A stretch of 64,000 bases of DNA from UBA4877 sp002399285 (GTDB lineage: Bacteria; Bacillota; Thermoanaerobacteria; Thermoanaerobacterales; UBA4877): assembly GCA_036771835.1 (NCBI GenBank), contig DAIPGN010000011.1, forward strand, positions 33,787-97,786. The letters are read 5' to 3'. Shown piece by piece: positions 29,498 through 37,702 of this stretch (positions within the stretch are counted from its first letter, which is position 1; each line of letters opens with the position of its first letter). The translations under genes were made by a program, and so were the position numbers. The notes beneath the pieces were generated by a model. The model was not told where the DNA came from and made no database searches. It saw nothing but the letters and a program-made list of their open reading frames with translations.

Positions 29498-29998
29498 CTA
29501 AAATGGATAGAACCCCATATTGTTCCAGTTGGACTCGAACATTGCCGTGTACTGTTTTTTTAACGCCGCTCTGTGGCCGCTTTCCCAGTCTGCAAGGCTT
29601 AGCAGCATTTCCCTTACCCCGTTGTCGTCCACATTGTCCGCAGCCTTTTTGTAGAAGTTCATGAAGTCGTCTTCTATAAGATAAGCCATCCGCAGGAGTG
29701 ATATGTCGGAGGTGCTTGTTTCAAAAGATGCAGACTTTACATCCTGCTGTTCCGCACGCTTATTGAAAATCTCCGGCGTACCCAGGTCGCGCTCTGGTTT
29801 TTCAGCAGGCTTGCCCTTTGATATATTCTCAAATTGCGATTTCAAATATTCATAGTGAGCCGTTTCCATTTTGGACAAATCCTCAAAAAGCTGCTTTGCA
29901 GTAGGATTTTTAACGCTTTTTGAATAGTTGTCATAGAAGGATTGGCCTTCCAATTCCATGCCCATGGCGAAATTCAATACGTTTAATTCCTTTTCCAT
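29498..29998 (-). CDS. Ferritin-like / rubrerythrin-family protein
   Basis: The 166-residue protein has four helices carrying the diiron pattern of the ferritin-like family: MELEGQSFYDNYSK, KMETAHYEYLKSQ (ExxH), YLIEDDFMNFYKKAADN and DWESGHRAALKKQ (ExxH). It lacks the rubredoxin-like CxxC tail, so it is not a complete rubrerythrin. AAGGAGGATCATTATT precedes the start at 29998. Such proteins help deal with peroxide in anaerobes; here this is inferred from the family. It converges with the cyclase gene with only 4 nt between stops. Confidence 0.82.
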   Translation of the reverse strand: MEKELNVLNFAMGMELEGQSFYDNYSKSVKNPTAKQLFEDLSKMETAHYEYLKSQFENISKGKPAEKPERDLGTPEIFNKRAEQQDVKSASFETSTSDISLLRMAYLIEDDFMNFYKKAADNVDDNGVREMLLSLADWESGHRAALKKQYTAMFESNWNNMGFYPF

Positions 29999-30102
29999 AA
30001 TAATGATCCTCCTTTTTTTAACTTTTATATATATTTCTATTTTATTTGTAAAAATCCTTCTTAAATTAGGGATATTTTCAAAAGAACGTCATCGTGCTAA
30101 AG

Positions 30103-30132
30103 TTAAGGGAAAATGTTTTCTGGGTTTATAAT
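30103..30132 (+). promoter_or_regulatory. Candidate promoter of the histidine-degradation cluster
   Basis: TATAAT at 30127-30132 has TTAAGG 18 nt upstream (30103-30108), about 50 nt before the formiminotransferase start. The -35 match is only partial. Confidence 0.4.
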
Positions 30133-30184
30133 GCCGATAAAATATGGTAGAATTAACTTGAGCAATATAGAAAGGGGGTTTATC

Positions 30185-31078
30185 ATGCAGTTGGTCGAAT
30201 GTATTCCTAATTTCAGCGAAGGCAGAAATAAGGAGAGGATCGATGAGATTGTAAATGAGATTATAAAGACGGATGGCGTCAGGCTGCTGGATGTATCACC
30301 CGATTGTGATCATAACAGGACGGTAGTCACATTTATCGGGGAACCGCAGGCTGTTGCCGAGGCGGCTTACAGTGCATGCGCAAAGGCATCCGAGGTCATC
30401 GACATGTCCAAGCATACGGGAGAACATCCAAGGATGGGCGCCGCGGACGTGATACCCTTTGTCCCAGTAAAGGAAGTTACGATGGATGACTGTGTAAAGC
30501 TGGCGGAGGGGCTGGGCAAAAAGATAGGCGACGATCTCCATATTCCGGTCTATCTGTATGAGAGTGCCGCGACAAAACCGGAGAGGAGCGATCTGGCCTA
30601 TGTGCGCAAGGGACAATATGAAGGATTCTTTGATAAGATAAAGCAGCCGGGTTGGGAGCCCGATTTCGGACCGAGAGAGGTCAGCGTGAAGAGCGGAGTG
30701 ACCGCCGTAGGGGCCAGGCCGCCTCTGGTCGCGTTCAATGTAAATCTCAATACCCAGGATCTCGATATCGCAAAGAAAATAGCCAAAGCCGTGAGAAACT
30801 CCAGCGGAGGGCTCAGATATGTAAAGGCCATAGGAGTGAATATCGCTGAAAAGAATATGGTACAGGTATCCATGAATATGACAGACTATAAAAGGACGCC
30901 GCTTTACCGGGCATATGAACAGATAAAGATGGAAGCTGCACGGTATGGCGTCAGCATAGCGGAATCGGAAATAATAGGCCTGCTGCCATCGGAGGTTTTG
31001 ATAGATGCCGCTATAAGCTATCTTCAGGTTCACAGTTTTGACAGTAAACAGTTACTGGAAAATCATATATATGAGTAG
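30185..31078 (+). CDS. ftcD: Glutamate formiminotransferase
   Basis: This enzyme transfers the formimino group from formiminoglutamate (the product of histidine breakdown) to tetrahydrofolate. The 297-residue protein starts MQLVECIPNFSEGRNKERID and shows the family blocks DVSPDCDHNRTVVTF, HTGEHPRMGAADVIPF and GARPPLVAFNVNL. Mammalian FTCD fuses this domain to a cyclodeaminase; here the cyclodeaminase is separate, two genes downstream. ATG 30185 follows AAAGGGGGTTTATC; upstream in-frame codons are unsupported. Imidazolonepropionase follows directly. Confidence 0.93.
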   Translation: MQLVECIPNFSEGRNKERIDEIVNEIIKTDGVRLLDVSPDCDHNRTVVTFIGEPQAVAEAAYSACAKASEVIDMSKHTGEHPRMGAADVIPFVPVKEVTMDDCVKLAEGLGKKIGDDLHIPVYLYESAATKPERSDLAYVRKGQYEGFFDKIKQPGWEPDFGPREVSVKSGVTAVGARPPLVAFNVNLNTQDLDIAKKIAKAVRNSSGGLRYVKAIGVNIAEKNMVQVSMNMTDYKRTPLYRAYEQIKMEAARYGVSIAESEIIGLLPSEVLIDAAISYLQVHSFDSKQLLENHIYE

Positions 31079-31087
31079 GTGAGCGGT

Positions 31088-32329
31088 ATGAAGGTAGATA
31101 CGCTTGTTAAAAATGGAAGGATCGTCACGTCTGTGGGCTCCGCTCCCAAGAGCGGCAAACAGATGCAGAATGTAAGGATCATAGAAAAGGGTTATGTCGC
31201 CATTGACGGAGGCATCATCGTAAAGGCCGCAGAGGGCGAGCCGACAAAGATGGAGGCAAAGACCACCATCAATGCCGAGGGAAGGGTGGTAACTCCAGGA
31301 TTGGTGGACCCCCATACTCACCTCATACACGCAGGCTCGCGGGAAGACGAGTTGGCCTTGAAGTTAAAGGGAGTGCCTTATCTGGACATATTAAATGCGG
31401 GCGGAGGGATTTTGAGCACAGTCACGGCTACCAGGACGGCAGGTGACGGAGCGATGATCTCGCAGGTTTTAAAATCTTTGAGGCGCATGTTAAAATATGG
31501 CACGACGACTGCGGAGGTAAAGAGCGGATATGGACTAAACACACAGCAGGAACTCAGGCTGCTTGGGCTGATACATGACCTCAATTCGCTTCAGCCGATC
31601 GACCTGGTCGCCACATTTATGGGCGCCCATGCAATACCCGAGGAGTACAGGAATGATAAGGATGCCTATGTAAGACTTGTGAAAGAGGAAATGCTGCCGA
31701 GGGTGGCAGAGGAGGACCTGGCCAGATACTGCGACGTATTCTGCGAAGAAGGAGTCTTTGACATAGACGATACCAGAGATATTCTGCTGGCGGCCAGAAA
31801 ATTGGGACTGGGGCTCAAGATCCATGCAGATGAAATGAACCCTATGGGCGGCGCGGAACTTGCGGCCGAACTAAAGACAACCTCGGCGGATCATCTGCTT
31901 GCATCTACCGACGAAGGCCTTATGATGATGAAACGGGCTGGGGTCATAGCCGTTGTGCTGCCAGTGACGTCGTTTAATCTTGAAGAAAGGTTTGCCAGAG
32001 CGAGGGACATGATAGACATGGGGCTGACGGTGGCGCTGGCGACGGATTACAATCCGGGCAGCTCGCCGACGGAGTCAATGCAGCTGGTCATGAATATGGC
32101 CGCAGTTAAGCTCAAGATGACGCCGGAGGAGATCATCACGGCTGCGACCATCAATGCGGCATGCGCCATAGGGATGGGTGAATTCATAGGAACTATTGAA
32201 GAGGGCAAGGCCGGAGACCTGGTCGTCTTTGATGCACCGAACCTCAACTACATACCTTATCATCTGGGGGTAAACCTGTCGAACACGGTTATCAAAAGGG
32301 GCAATATCGTATATAAGGCTCAGGAATAA
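31088..32329 (+). CDS. hutI: Imidazolonepropionase
   Basis: HutI opens imidazolone-propionate to N-formimino-L-glutamate in histidine degradation. The 413-residue amidohydrolase has DPHTHLIHAGSR near the N terminus (metal-binding HxH), KIHADEMNPMGGAELA (His and Glu ligands), and ATDYNPGSSPTESM (metal Asp). ATG 31088 is chosen over GTG 31079 because AGGTGAG just after the previous stop is better spaced for it. It lies between formiminotransferase and cyclodeaminase. hutH and hutU are not in the window, so the pathway is incomplete here. Confidence 0.93.
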   Translation: MKVDTLVKNGRIVTSVGSAPKSGKQMQNVRIIEKGYVAIDGGIIVKAAEGEPTKMEAKTTINAEGRVVTPGLVDPHTHLIHAGSREDELALKLKGVPYLDILNAGGGILSTVTATRTAGDGAMISQVLKSLRRMLKYGTTTAEVKSGYGLNTQQELRLLGLIHDLNSLQPIDLVATFMGAHAIPEEYRNDKDAYVRLVKEEMLPRVAEEDLARYCDVFCEEGVFDIDDTRDILLAARKLGLGLKIHADEMNPMGGAELAAELKTTSADHLLASTDEGLMMMKRAGVIAVVLPVTSFNLEERFARARDMIDMGLTVALATDYNPGSSPTESMQLVMNMAAVKLKMTPEEIITAATINAACAIGMGEFIGTIEEGKAGDLVVFDAPNLNYIPYHLGVNLSNTVIKRGNIVYKAQE

Positions 32330-32354
32330 ACAACAATGAAAGGATGTGTGCTAT

Positions 32355-32987
32355 ATGCTTATAAACGGCACGGTTAACGATTACCTCGATTTGCTTTCGA
32401 GCGGTTCGCCGACACCCGGCGGCGGCAGCGTATCGGCGCTGGCCTCGAGCCTTGGCGTATCGCTGGGGATGATGGTTTGCGGCCTCACGGTGGGAAAGAA
32501 GTTCTATGAAGAGTATGACGACGCCACGAAATATACTATAAACTATACCTGTGCAGAATGTGCGGACCTCAAAAAGCGCCTCACCGAATTGATCGATGAG
32601 GACACCAGTGCCTATGACGCAGTCATGAGCAGCATCAAACTGCCCAAGGGAACTGAAGAAGAAAAGGAGATCCGGTCGCAGGCCATGCAGCAGGCCTATG
32701 TAAAGGCTATGGAGGTGCCCTTGGAAACAGCCAGACTCAGCCTGAAGGTGCTGGAAGATCTGGATAAACTCAAAGACTTTGTAAATCCCAACGCCATCTC
32801 CGATATAGGCGTAGGCGTGCTGATGGCCCATTCAGGTCTATTGGGCGCCGTCGACAATGTGAACATCAATTTAAAATATATAAAGGACGCCCATCTGGTA
32901 AGTAAGACAGAGCAAGAGGCAGAGATGCTGGCCAAGTCGGCGGATATTCTGAGAGAGAGGATACTCAAAGATATAGAGTACAGATAA
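32355..32987 (+). CDS. fchA: Formimidoyltetrahydrofolate cyclodeaminase / cyclohydrolase family protein
   Basis: This enzyme converts 5-formimino-THF to 5,10-methenyl-THF plus ammonia. The 210-residue all-helical protein contains the family signature SGSPTPGGGSVSALASSLG near residue 16 and the C-terminal block NPNAISDIGVGVLMAHSGLLGA. ATG 32355 lies ten bases after AGGA (32341); the GTG at 32346 is too close. Together with ftcD and hutI it completes the lower histidine-degradation steps, moving one-carbon units to folate. Confidence 0.9.
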   Translation: MLINGTVNDYLDLLSSGSPTPGGGSVSALASSLGVSLGMMVCGLTVGKKFYEEYDDATKYTINYTCAECADLKKRLTELIDEDTSAYDAVMSSIKLPKGTEEEKEIRSQAMQQAYVKAMEVPLETARLSLKVLEDLDKLKDFVNPNAISDIGVGVLMAHSGLLGAVDNVNINLKYIKDAHLVSKTEQEAEMLAKSADILRERILKDIEYR

Positions 32988-32996
32988 AAAAATAAG

Positions 32997-33035
32997 AAGA
33001 TGCACCGTATTTGATGGGGGTGCATCTTATATTTT
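32997..33035. terminator. Bidirectional terminator between fchA and the M20 gene
   Basis: AAGATGCACC (32997-33006) pairs with GGTGCATCTT (33019-33028), followed by ATATTTTCT. It lies between two convergent stops and has A/T tracts on both sides. Confidence 0.82.
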
Positions 33036-33036
33036 C

Positions 33037-34221
33037 TCAGCTGTTAAGATATTTCAGCGCGATCCTTACCAAAAGCTCTATTCCCAGAGGGAGAGCATCC
33101 TCGTCTATATCGAATTGAGGATGATGATTGTTTTTATCTATGCCCTTGTCGGGATTGGCTATGCCCAAAAAGAGAAAACTTCCCGGCGCTTCCTGCAGAA
33201 AATATGAAAAGTCCTCCGCACTCATGGTTATGCCAGGGTCGATCACATTGCCCTCACCGACTACTTCTTCTGCCGCTTGTTTTGCCAGCTCGGTCATTTG
33301 GGGGTCGTTTATGGTGGGAGGATATTCATGTATGTATTCAAAGCTATATTCACCGCGAAAAGCCTCGCAGACACCCTTTACTATCCTCTCTATTTTATTG
33401 GGCATCTCTTTTCGGAGCACGGGATCTACAAGCCTTATCGTACCCGTCATGCTTGCCTGGCTGGGGATGGCGTTCATTACGGTTCCGCTGGTGAAGGTGC
33501 CTATGGATACAACGGCAGGATTTAACGGGTCTATCTCGCGGCTTACAAGAGTCTGAAGAGCGAGTACGACATGGGCGCCTATGACCAAGGCGTCCGTACC
33601 GAGATGCGGGGCCGACCCGTGTCCGCCCTTTCCCCTTATGGTTATGGTGAAAGCATCGGGGGAGGCCATGAGTGGGCCCGGCCTTACGCCGATCTTCCCA
33701 AACGGTACGCTTGACCATACGTGTTGACCAAAGACGGCGTCCACATGGGGATTTTCCATGACGCCCTCCGATATCATCCCTTGCGCGCCTCCCGTGGCAT
33801 ACTCCTCAGACGGCTGGAAAACGAATTTAATATTTCCGCTTATCCCGTCCCTATGTTTGGATAATATCTTTGCAGCCATCAGCAGCATGGCAGTATGCGC
33901 GTCGTGGCCGCATGCATGCATCACGCCATCCACTTCCGATCTATAATCACAGTCGTTCTCTTCACTGACCGGCAGAGCATCCATATCCGCCCGCAAAAGC
34001 ACGGTTTTCCCCGGCTGCGGTCCGCGCAGTAATCCCACGACGCCCGTCTTATTTACGCCCATTGTCACTTCCAATCCGCATTCCCTTAGTTTCTCCGCCA
34101 CGATCCCCGAGGTCCTCACCTCCCTAAAGCCCAATTCCGGATGCCTGTGAAAGTCCCTTCTCAAGGCGACCGCCTCATCAAAGAGCAGGCTGCATTCCCG
34201 CTTTATATCAAACATAGGCAA
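33037..34221 (-). CDS. M20-family amidohydrolase (N-acyl amino acid / hippurate hydrolase type)
   Basis: These zinc/manganese peptidase-family enzymes remove acyl groups from N-acyl amino acids. The 394-residue protein shows MDALPVSE, HACGHDAHTAMLL with metal ligands, PSEEYATGG with the catalytic Glu, GQHVWS, and a dimerisation domain in the middle (ITIRGKGGHGSAPHLGTD). SAEDFSYFL near the C terminus is also conserved. The start at 34221 is in agreement with family length. It converges with the histidine cluster. Substrate is not set by the sequence. Confidence 0.9.
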   Translation of the reverse strand: MPMFDIKRECSLLFDEAVALRRDFHRHPELGFREVRTSGIVAEKLRECGLEVTMGVNKTGVVGLLRGPQPGKTVLLRADMDALPVSEENDCDYRSEVDGVMHACGHDAHTAMLLMAAKILSKHRDGISGNIKFVFQPSEEYATGGAQGMISEGVMENPHVDAVFGQHVWSSVPFGKIGVRPGPLMASPDAFTITIRGKGGHGSAPHLGTDALVIGAHVVLALQTLVSREIDPLNPAVVSIGTFTSGTVMNAIPSQASMTGTIRLVDPVLRKEMPNKIERIVKGVCEAFRGEYSFEYIHEYPPTINDPQMTELAKQAAEEVVGEGNVIDPGITMSAEDFSYFLQEAPGSFLFLGIANPDKGIDKNNHHPQFDIDEDALPLGIELLVRIALKYLNS

Positions 34222-34379
34222 TTCCTCTTCCCGTATAAATTTTATAAATATATCCGATGGTCTTTGGCCGCCCTTTCTTACAGGTACGTCCCCAATATAC
34301 TCTATCTACTATGTTAGTATATACATTAGCGCCCGGCAATACAAGGCGGTATTATTGCTGCTGCAGAAAAATACATAAA

Positions 34380-34421
34380 ACGGCGGAGGCAGAATCATTA
34401 TGATCCGCCTCCTCTGTTTTT
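34380..34421. terminator. Hairpin downstream of the LysM gene
   Basis: GGCGGAGGC and GCCTCC-type arms around an AT-rich middle form a stem at about 34382-34413, followed by TGTTTTTATAA on the plus strand and GTTTTATG on the minus strand. On the minus strand it would end the LysM transcript after repeat copy A. No plus-strand gene precedes it. Confidence 0.6.
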
Positions 34422-34480
34422 ATAAATGAACCATGAATGTATTTTTGTAATCGGTCTTTTATAAGAAAGGTATCTTCAGA

Positions 34481-34632
34481 GTGTACAAACCAGCAGGCCG
34501 TGACAAATCGTGCAAGACAAGGCGGCAAACCTGCAAATAAAGGAGCATACTTAAACGTATATGACTGCAATTCACAGGCGCAGCCAACGCAGTAAGCAAA
34601 ATTGCAGCTCAATTTTGCGATTGCACGAGACT
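34481..34632 (+). repeat. Dispersed repeat, copy A (longest copy)
   Basis: The unit begins near GTGTACAAACCAGC and runs through GGCCGTGACAAATCGTGCAA, a middle part found only here in this window (about 34525-34580), and CAGCCAACGCAGTAAGCAAA to a stem GCAAAATTG-CAGCT-CAATTTTGC. It ends near TTGCACGAGA. Copies B (59988) and C (26046) share the left core, and B also shares the right end. Confidence 0.82.
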
Positions 34633-34646
34633 GGCATCGGCCTAGA

Positions 34647-35543
34647 TTAAGGATCGGGTTTGCAGTCGGCGATTATCACCAGCTGCTGTCCCGGACAGAT
34701 CAAGGCCGGATCGGCTATGCCGTTTGCCTTTGCTATAGAATTGACGGTGGTATTGAACATTCCGGCGATTTTATACAGGCTGTCGCCGGCTGCCACAGTG
34801 TAGTGCATAAGTTTGCCGCAGGTCACGGGTATTCTCAATTTCTGCCCTATATAGATCAAATTCGGGTTCGCAATATTGTTTGCGCAGGCTATGGCTTCAA
34901 TGGACGTGCAGAACAGCATGGACAGTTTATACAGCGTATCGCAGGATTTCACGGTGTATATAAAATAATCTGCCGGCTGCGGCTGTGGAGGACAGGGCAT
35001 AGGCTGCGGCATTGGCGGGCAAGGGATGGGTTCCGGCTGTGGAGGACATGGCATTGGCTCCGGCATCGGCGGGCATGGACACGGCTGCGGCGGGCATGGG
35101 TCAGGCTGCGGCGGATACGGATATCCGCATGGCGGTGGAGTCGGCCATGGGTAGCTGCCGCACGGCGGGCTGGGATAACCCCAATCAGGCATGGACGCAT
35201 CGGGACAACCGGCCGTTTGTGCAGACCCATTGCCTCTTATTCCGGGGATAAAGAGGGATGTACCGGGATATATGATATATGGGTATGCAAGGCTGTTTGC
35301 AAGGATAATGGCTTCATAGGGCACTCCGAACCTCATCGCTATGCCATATACGTTTTCGTCCGGGGCCGCCGTATACATAATACCTTTCACCGATACTGTC
35401 AGCGGCATTCCAGGATATATCAATGAAGGATTTATAATGTTGTTCCCGTTTGTCAAATCATCTATAGCCGTATTAAACATTCTGGCAACGGAAAATAATG
35501 TGTCACCCTGCCTGGCTATATAGTTTAGGCTTTTTGTGATCAA
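34647..35543 (-). CDS. LysM-repeat protein with a Cys/Pro-rich linker, spore coat/peptidoglycan type
   Basis: The 298-residue protein has two LysM modules at about residues 5-50 and 55-101, a low-complexity linker at about 103-185 built from PCPPQPEPIP-like units with many cysteines, and two further LysM modules at about 190-235 and 240-288. LysM binds the glycan chains of peptidoglycan or the cortex. No signal peptide is visible, which suits a mother-cell-produced spore coat protein. TTG at 35543 is the likely start: AGGAGGTGA lies eight bases before it, whereas the GTG at 35552 overlaps that site. The Cys-rich linker could cross-link by disulphides; this is inference. Confidence 0.83.
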   Translation of the reverse strand: MITKSLNYIARQGDTLFSVARMFNTAIDDLTNGNNIINPSLIYPGMPLTVSVKGIMYTAAPDENVYGIAMRFGVPYEAIILANSLAYPYIIYPGTSLFIPGIRGNGSAQTAGCPDASMPDWGYPSPPCGSYPWPTPPPCGYPYPPQPDPCPPQPCPCPPMPEPMPCPPQPEPIPCPPMPQPMPCPPQPQPADYFIYTVKSCDTLYKLSMLFCTSIEAIACANNIANPNLIYIGQKLRIPVTCGKLMHYTVAAGDSLYKIAGMFNTTVNSIAKANGIADPALICPGQQLVIIADCKPDP

Positions 35544-35649
35544 TATGATCACCTCCTTTTATTGCTAATATATGCTATGTTTCAATATCAATTTTGTTTA
35601 CAATCAAGCATAAAATTACTGAGAAGTATAAAATAAGGGGGGTACATAT

Positions 35650-36315
35650 TTGTCACATTACAGGTACTTCATATACCTTTTGATCTTTGTCACTATACTT
35701 ACTGCCTTTTATGTAAAAACTCAAACGGTCGCCACCCTGAGCCTGCCTGTTTCCTCAAGGATAGTGGCAATAGATCCCGGGCATGGCGGATGGGACCCGG
35801 GCAAGACGGTAAACGATACGCGCGAGTCCGTAATAAACCTGAAGATCGCTCAAAAATTGAAGAAACTGATCGAATCATCGGGAGGTCAGGCAATCTTGAC
35901 GAGGAACGAAAATAAGGCGCTGGGGAAATCAAAGAGCACAGATATGAAGGAAAGGATGGAAATCACCAAGAAAAACAATGCCGATATTTTTGTAAGCATT
36001 CATTTAAACAGTTATCCCAAATCAAATTATTATGGTGCGCAAACCTTTTACTATTCGGGATCAAAAAGTGGTAAAATATTAGCGGAGGCAATACAGGAAC
36101 AATTGATCAAAATACTGGACAGGGGCAACAAAAGGCTGGCGGCTACATCGGACAGCTATTATGTGCTTAAAAACACACAAATACCTGCGGTCATAGTTGA
36201 ATGCGGGTTTATGTCCAATCCCGAGGAATATAAGCTGCTGCAGGATGACGAATATCAGGAAAAGATAGCATGGGCAATATACTTAGGAATAAATATATAT
36301 TTTGATTCTATATAA
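35650..36315 (+). CDS. cwlD: N-acetylmuramoyl-L-alanine amidase CwlD, sporulation-specific
   Basis: CwlD removes the peptide side chain so that PdaA can form muramic delta-lactam in the spore cortex. The 221-residue protein has an N-terminal membrane/signal segment (YFIYLLIFVTILTAFYV), then the amidase_3 domain: DPGHGGWDPG with a Zn His, IHLNSYPK with another His, and the catalytic Glu in VIVECGFMSNPEEYKLL. The TTG start at 35650 follows AAGGGGGGTACATA. It lies divergently from the LysM gene and just before the AmmeMemoRadiSam pair, with a 16-nt gap. Confidence 0.9.
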   Translation: MSHYRYFIYLLIFVTILTAFYVKTQTVATLSLPVSSRIVAIDPGHGGWDPGKTVNDTRESVINLKIAQKLKKLIESSGGQAILTRNENKALGKSKSTDMKERMEITKKNNADIFVSIHLNSYPKSNYYGAQTFYYSGSKSGKILAEAIQEQLIKILDRGNKRLAATSDSYYVLKNTQIPAVIVECGFMSNPEEYKLLQDDEYQEKIAWAIYLGINIYFDSI

Positions 36316-36331
36316 AATGGAGGTGTCCCTC

Positions 36332-37702
36332 ATGGGGAAAATCCTAGCTTCATTCCTTATGCCGCATCCGCCTATAATCATACCTGAGATAGGCAGAGGA
36401 GAGGAAAAGAAAATACAAAAGACGATCGACGCCATGAATGATGTTTCCGCAACGATCGAGAAATTAAGGCCGGCAACCATCGTTATCATCTCCCCTCACG
36501 GGTATGTGTTCAGGGATGCGGTATGTGTATACGGTATGCCGGAGATCGAAGGCGATCTTGGATTTTACGGCGCATCCGAGGTCGCATTGAAATTTAAAAA
36601 TAACGTGGAATTATCCGAGGATATTATCGAGGAGACGAATAACTGCGGAATAAGATGCCTCAAGGCAGACGAACGGCTGTCATACAGGTATGGCCTTGAG
36701 CTTGGTCTCGATCAGGGAGCCTTGGTGCCGCTGCGCTTTATTACCGGGAAGTATAATGGATTTAGGCTGGTTCACATATCTTACGGATTTTTATCATTCG
36801 AAGAGCTCTATCGTTTCGGCACGATCATTAAAAAAGCGATAGAATCGTTGGATGACGACGTTGTTGTGATAGCCAGCGGAGACCTGTCTCATAAGCTTAC
36901 TCAGGATTCTCCCAACGGCTATACGCCGAAAGGGGCGGTCTTTGACCAAAAAATTCTGGAGTTTTTGGGGCGGATGGATGCAAAGGCGATACTAGGGATG
37001 GATAAAGACCTCATAGATGAAGCGGCGGAATGCGGATTCAGGTCCATACTTATTATGCTGGGGATACTGGACAAATTGGATGTCCGTCCACGCATAATAT
37101 CTCATGAAGGACCCTTTGGAGTAGGCTATGGAGTAGCGGAATTTATTGTAGAACCTGATACACATAAAATTATAAAAGGGGTGAGGGATGGAATGGATAC
37201 ATATGTTCGTCTGGCAAAGGAAAGTTTGGAGTATTACATTACACGGCACAGCATAATGACTGTGCCCGACGGTTTATCTGAGGATATGTATACGAATGCG
37301 GCCGGCGTTTTTGTATCATTGAAGAAAGACGGGGAACTGAGAGGATGTATAGGGACATTATCTCCGGTACGTGAGAACATAGCGGAGGAGATAATTTATA
37401 ATGCCGTCAGTGCGGGTACGGAGGATCCGAGATTTTATCCAGTTACGGAAGGAGAATTGAATGCACTGGTGTATTCGGTAGACGTACTTACGTCTCCGCA
37501 AAGGATCGCGGGTAAAGCGGAGCTTGATCCGGGGAGATATGGCGTAATAGTCAAAAAGGGATATCGCACGGGGGTTTTGCTTCCCGACTTGGAGGGCGTG
37601 GATTCGGTGGAGGAGCAGCTGTCCATAGCTCTGCGAAAGGCAGGGATAAGATCCGACGAGGATTATGAGATATCCCGCTTTGAAGTTGTTAGGCATGCAT
37701 GA
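36332..37702 (+). CDS. AmmeMemoRadiSam system fusion: class III extradiol dioxygenase-like domain plus AMMECR1 domain
   Basis: The 456-residue protein joins two domains usually called components B and A of the AmmeMemoRadiSam system. The first (residues about 1-275) is a LigB/MEMO-like dioxygenase fold with MPHPPIIIPE, ISPHGYVF, ASGDLSHKL and SHEGPFGVGYG, containing the His/Glu/Asp-type metal-site positions. The second (about 276-456) is AMMECR1-like with the hallmark LRGCIGT. ATG 36332 follows GGAGGTG. The gene overlaps the radical SAM partner by 8 nt. The biochemical reaction of the system is not established; the overlapping arrangement suggests tight coupling. Confidence 0.88.
   Translation: MGKILASFLMPHPPIIIPEIGRGEEKKIQKTIDAMNDVSATIEKLRPATIVIISPHGYVFRDAVCVYGMPEIEGDLGFYGASEVALKFKNNVELSEDIIEETNNCGIRCLKADERLSYRYGLELGLDQGALVPLRFITGKYNGFRLVHISYGFLSFEELYRFGTIIKKAIESLDDDVVVIASGDLSHKLTQDSPNGYTPKGAVFDQKILEFLGRMDAKAILGMDKDLIDEAAECGFRSILIMLGILDKLDVRPRIISHEGPFGVGYGVAEFIVEPDTHKIIKGVRDGMDTYVRLAKESLEYYITRHSIMTVPDGLSEDMYTNAAGVFVSLKKDGELRGCIGTLSPVRENIAEEIIYNAVSAGTEDPRFYPVTEGELNALVYSVDVLTSPQRIAGKAELDPGRYGVIVKKGYRTGVLLPDLEGVDSVEEQLSIALRKAGIRSDEDYEISRFEVVRHA

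Noticed and set aside
30296..31033. A 245-codon minus-strand ORF
   Set aside because: It is fully antisense to ftcD, which has clear family motifs and a good ribosome binding site.
34352..34612. An 86-codon minus-strand ORF in the gap after the M20 gene
   Set aside because: It overlaps repeat copy A and a terminator, and has no ribosome binding site.
34602..35426. A 274-codon plus-strand frame rich in Arg and Trp
   Set aside because: It is the antisense of the LysM gene; the odd composition comes from the Pro/Cys linker read backwards.
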